This document shows, piece after piece, positions 21,441-23,795 of a stretch of 23,795 nt of DNA (positions are counted from its first letter, which is position 1; each line of letters begins with the position of its first letter). Where the stretch lies: contig DOKP01000046.1 of NCBI GenBank assembly GCA_003510795.1, positions 5,826-29,620 on the forward strand, read 5' to 3'. The DNA is from Candidatus Moraniibacteriota bacterium (GTDB taxonomy: Bacteria; Patescibacteriota; Minisyncoccia; Moranbacterales; UBA9337). A program made the position numbers and the translations under genes. Below the pieces are notes generated by a model that was not told the origin of the DNA, made no database searches, and saw only the letters and a list, made by a program, of their open reading frames with translations.

Positions 21441-23795
21441 TTACTTCCCACAACACTTCTTAAATTTCTTTCCGCTTCCGCATGGGCAAGGGTCATTGCG
21501 ACCAACCGTGTTGGTATTGATAATCGGTTTTTGTTTGGGTGCCTCATCGCCCGCATGATTATAGCTGGCGTTATCTCGCATTTTTTTAAGTGCGCCAAAT
21601 TGCTCGATTTCATCACTGGCTCCGGAGAATTTAAGATTATTCATTTTTTGCAAAGCACTTTCGGCTTTTTGAGTTTCAGCATTAGCTGGGATAGGAGCTA
21701 TTTTAAAAATAGTATTAACGATGCTAGAACGGATATTATCCATCAATAATGTGAACAAATTATAAGACTCTTTTTTATACTCGATTAACGGATCTCTCTG
21801 TCCATAACCTCGAAGGCCGATTCCTTGGCGCAAATAATCAATTTCATCCAGATGATTCATCCACAGAGAATCAATGGTCTGAAGCATCACCATTTTTCTA
21901 ACAATATTCATACTCGCCTCTCCTAATTCAGTTTCTTTGGCGCCAAGATTCTTCTTAAATTCGCCGAAAACGAATTCGATACAATTACTAATCTTAGCCG
22001 ATTCGTTTTTGGTTTTATCCTGGGAAATTTCAACAATTCTTTTCTTGGCCGATTCGTTGAGAACAGTTATATTATTTAACTCAATAAATATTTTCTCGGT
22101 ATCCCAGCCTTCACCCTCAGTCCCTCGAAGCACTGAAATTATTTTTTTAATTTCATCGGAAATCATTTTAAGCAAAATATCTTTGGTATCTTTATCTTCT
22201 AAAATAGCTTGTCTCTTTTTATAAATAACTTCTCGTTGCTTATTCATCACATCATCATAATCCAAAACGTGTTTTCGGATATCAAAGTTAAAGCCTTCGA
22301 TTTTAGATTGGGCGGATTCAATGGTTTTGGAAATAATTCCGTTTTGAATTGGCTGGTCCTCGGGAAGTTTTAACCTGTCCATCACGCTTTTCATCTTATC
22401 TCCGCCAAATCGACGCATCAATTCATCTTCTAGCGAAACATAAAATTGACTTGCTCCTGGGTCCCCCTGGCGACCGGCGCGTCCTCTGAGCTGGTTATCA
22501 ATTCGTCTAGCTTCATGACGCTCAGAGCCAATTATCATTAAACCACCCAACTCGCGTACGCCTTCGCCCAGCTTGATATCTGTTCCTCGTCCAGCCATAT
22601 TAGTTGCAATTGTAATGGAGCCACGTTTGCCCGCATCGGCAATAATTCCCGCTTCTCTTTCATGTTGTTTAGCATTAAGCACTTCATGTTTGACACCCTC
22701 TTTCGTCAAAAGCGCGCTTAAATATTCAGACTTTTCAATCGCAATTGTTCCGACCAAAATCGGCTGGCCTTTTTCTGATATTTTTTTTATGTCTTTAGCG
22801 ATGGCTTCAAATTTTCCTTTCTCGGTTTTATAAATAATATCCGCCAGATCCTTGCGCATCATTTTTTTGTGTGTGGGAATTTCTACTACATCTAACTTAT
22901 AAACTTTGGCAAATTCTTCGGCACTTGTCAGAGCGGTTCCTGTCATACCGGCTAATTTTTTATAAATTCTAAAATAATTTTGAAAAGTAATCGTGGCTAG
23001 TGTACGAGATTCTCTCTGCACTGCGACATTTTCTTTAGCCTCGATAGCTTGATGAAGTCCCTCGCTGTAACGGCGCCCCTCCATCAAACGACCGGTAAAA
23101 TCATCCACGATGATAACTTGTCCATCTTTAACGATGTAATCTTTTTCTTTTTTAAACAAAACTTCCGCTTTGAGAGATTGTTCCAGATGATGAACGTAAG
23201 TTATTTTTCCGGGCTCATAAAGATTATCAATATTTAAAAAACTTTCTACTTTAGAAATGCCTTCTTCTGTTAGAGAAACATGTCTTTCTTTTTCATCTAC
23301 TTTATAATCCTCCTCTATTTTTAATCTGGGGATAATCTGCGCAAATTGCTGATAAAGCTTGGTCGATTCAGTGTCGGGAGCAGAGATTATCAAAGGTGTT
23401 CTGGCTTCATCAATTAAAATTGAATCTACTTCATCCACGATAGCATAATGAAGTTTTCTTTGATTCATATCTTCTATTCGGGCCGCCATATTATCGCGCA
23501 AATAATCAAAACCAAATTCATTATTGGTTCCATAAGTAATGTCAGCATTATAAGCATCTTTACGAGAAATTTCTCTGAGATTCTCTGTTTCAATACTTAC
23601 TTCATTAGCATCTATTTTTTTGGGTTCATACAAATACGAAGCATTGTGCATGATACAGGCGCTGGAAACTCCCAAAAAACTAAAAATTGAACCCATCCAA
23701 TTACAATCTCTGCGAGCTAAATAATCGTTAACAGTTACTACATGCACGCCTTTGCCCTCCAGGGCATTGAGGTAAATTGGCAACGTGGAGGTTAG
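21441..23795 (-). CDS. secA: Preprotein translocase ATPase SecA (5' end outside window)
   Basis: At least 784 residues of SecA, the motor that drives unfolded proteins through SecYEG. The frame runs off the right edge at 23795, with LTSTLPIYLNALEGKGVHVVT next to the edge, so the Walker A loop and about the first 100 residues are missing. Visible are VTVNDYLARRD, the DEVDSILIDEARTPLIIS Walker B region, GRLMEGRRYSEGLHQAIEAKE, FQNYFRIYKKLAGMTGTA, ATNMAGRGTDIKLG and QLRGRAGRQGDPG of the second motor domain. The helical scaffold follows, and a C-terminal SEC-C zinc motif DPCPCGSGKKFKKCC just before the stop. All look intact. It marks the chromosomal housekeeping border of the island. Confidence 0.98.
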   Translation of the reverse strand, partial: LTSTLPIYLNALEGKGVHVVTVNDYLARRDCNWMGSIFSFLGVSSACIMHNASYLYEPKKIDANEVSIETENLREISRKDAYNADITYGTNNEFGFDYLRDNMAARIEDMNQRKLHYAIVDEVDSILIDEARTPLIISAPDTESTKLYQQFAQIIPRLKIEEDYKVDEKERHVSLTEEGISKVESFLNIDNLYEPGKITYVHHLEQSLKAEVLFKKEKDYIVKDGQVIIVDDFTGRLMEGRRYSEGLHQAIEAKENVAVQRESRTLATITFQNYFRIYKKLAGMTGTALTSAEEFAKVYKLDVVEIPTHKKMMRKDLADIIYKTEKGKFEAIAKDIKKISEKGQPILVGTIAIEKSEYLSALLTKEGVKHEVLNAKQHEREAGIIADAGKRGSITIATNMAGRGTDIKLGEGVRELGGLMIIGSERHEARRIDNQLRGRAGRQGDPGASQFYVSLEDELMRRFGGDKMKSVMDRLKLPEDQPIQNGIISKTIESAQSKIEGFNFDIRKHVLDYDDVMNKQREVIYKKRQAILEDKDTKDILLKMISDEIKKIISVLRGTEGEGWDTEKIFIELNNITVLNESAKKRIVEISQDKTKNESAKISNCIEFVFGEFKKNLGAKETELGEASMNIVRKMVMLQTIDSLWMNHLDEIDYLRQGIGLRGYGQRDPLIEYKKESYNLFTLLMDNIRSSIVNTIFKIAPIPANAETQKAESALQKMNNLKFSGASDEIEQFGALKKMRDNASYNHAGDEAPKQKPIINTNTVGRNDPCPCGSGKKFKKCCGK

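Noticed and set aside
21431..21616. 61-residue minus-strand frame at the end of secA.
   Set aside because: It overlaps the secA C-terminus in another frame, and secA is certain there.

Overview
The window is AT-rich bacterial DNA read with the standard code. Every convincing protein gene (19 in all) lies on the minus strand, so transcription runs from high to low coordinates. Most start codons follow an A/U-rich stretch with no Shine-Dalgarno motif. Together with the small cysteine-rich Gmad2 envelope protein and the in-gene palindromic repeat, this suggests an uncultured small-genome lineage, probably Candidatus Patescibacteria (CPR). That placement is an inference from style, not from a marker gene.

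Layout, right to left (direction of transcription). (1) Housekeeping: secA (5' end outside the window) with a strong terminator, a META-domain envelope protein behind a palindrome-covered promoter, a DUF488 gene and radC. The only plus-strand unit here is a predicted structured RNA at 20390-20574 with its own promoter and terminator. (2) A defence island of about 16 kb (18888 down to 1918): single-TRD hsdS, hsdM, rhuM, a small unknown gene, a higBA-type toxin-antitoxin pair whose antitoxin is fused to an ImmA/IrrE protease, an AlbA/Schlafen-type ATP-binding regulator, an OLD-family ATPase-TOPRIM nuclease, a full-length hsdS, a NYN nuclease, hsdR, a YgjP-like metallopeptidase, a macro-domain hydrolase, and finally an XRE-Panacea antitoxin with a RelE/YafQ-like toxin. 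(3) A Gmad2 envelope protein and an HD phosphohydrolase, bordered by palindromes sharing the core GACGGCCGTC.

How the genes may work together: hsdR, hsdM and either hsdS could form one type I restriction-modification enzyme whose genes are split by about 9 kb of other defence and regulatory genes. The full-length HsdS gives a bipartite target; the half-size HsdS could dimerise and give a second specificity. OLD, NYN, RhuM, AlbA, metallopeptidase and macro proteins are accessory or independent defence modules, and two toxin-antitoxin pairs sit within or at the edge of the island.

The least explained items are two plus-strand RNA units in an otherwise minus-strand window (20390-20574, and a mini-unit at 7755-7842), several palindrome families (one inserted in frame inside the Panacea antitoxin), a diverged duplicated segment flanking the AlbA gene, and an apparently leaderless promoter for the single-TRD hsdS. 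No tRNA, rRNA, transposase or CRISPR array was seen.
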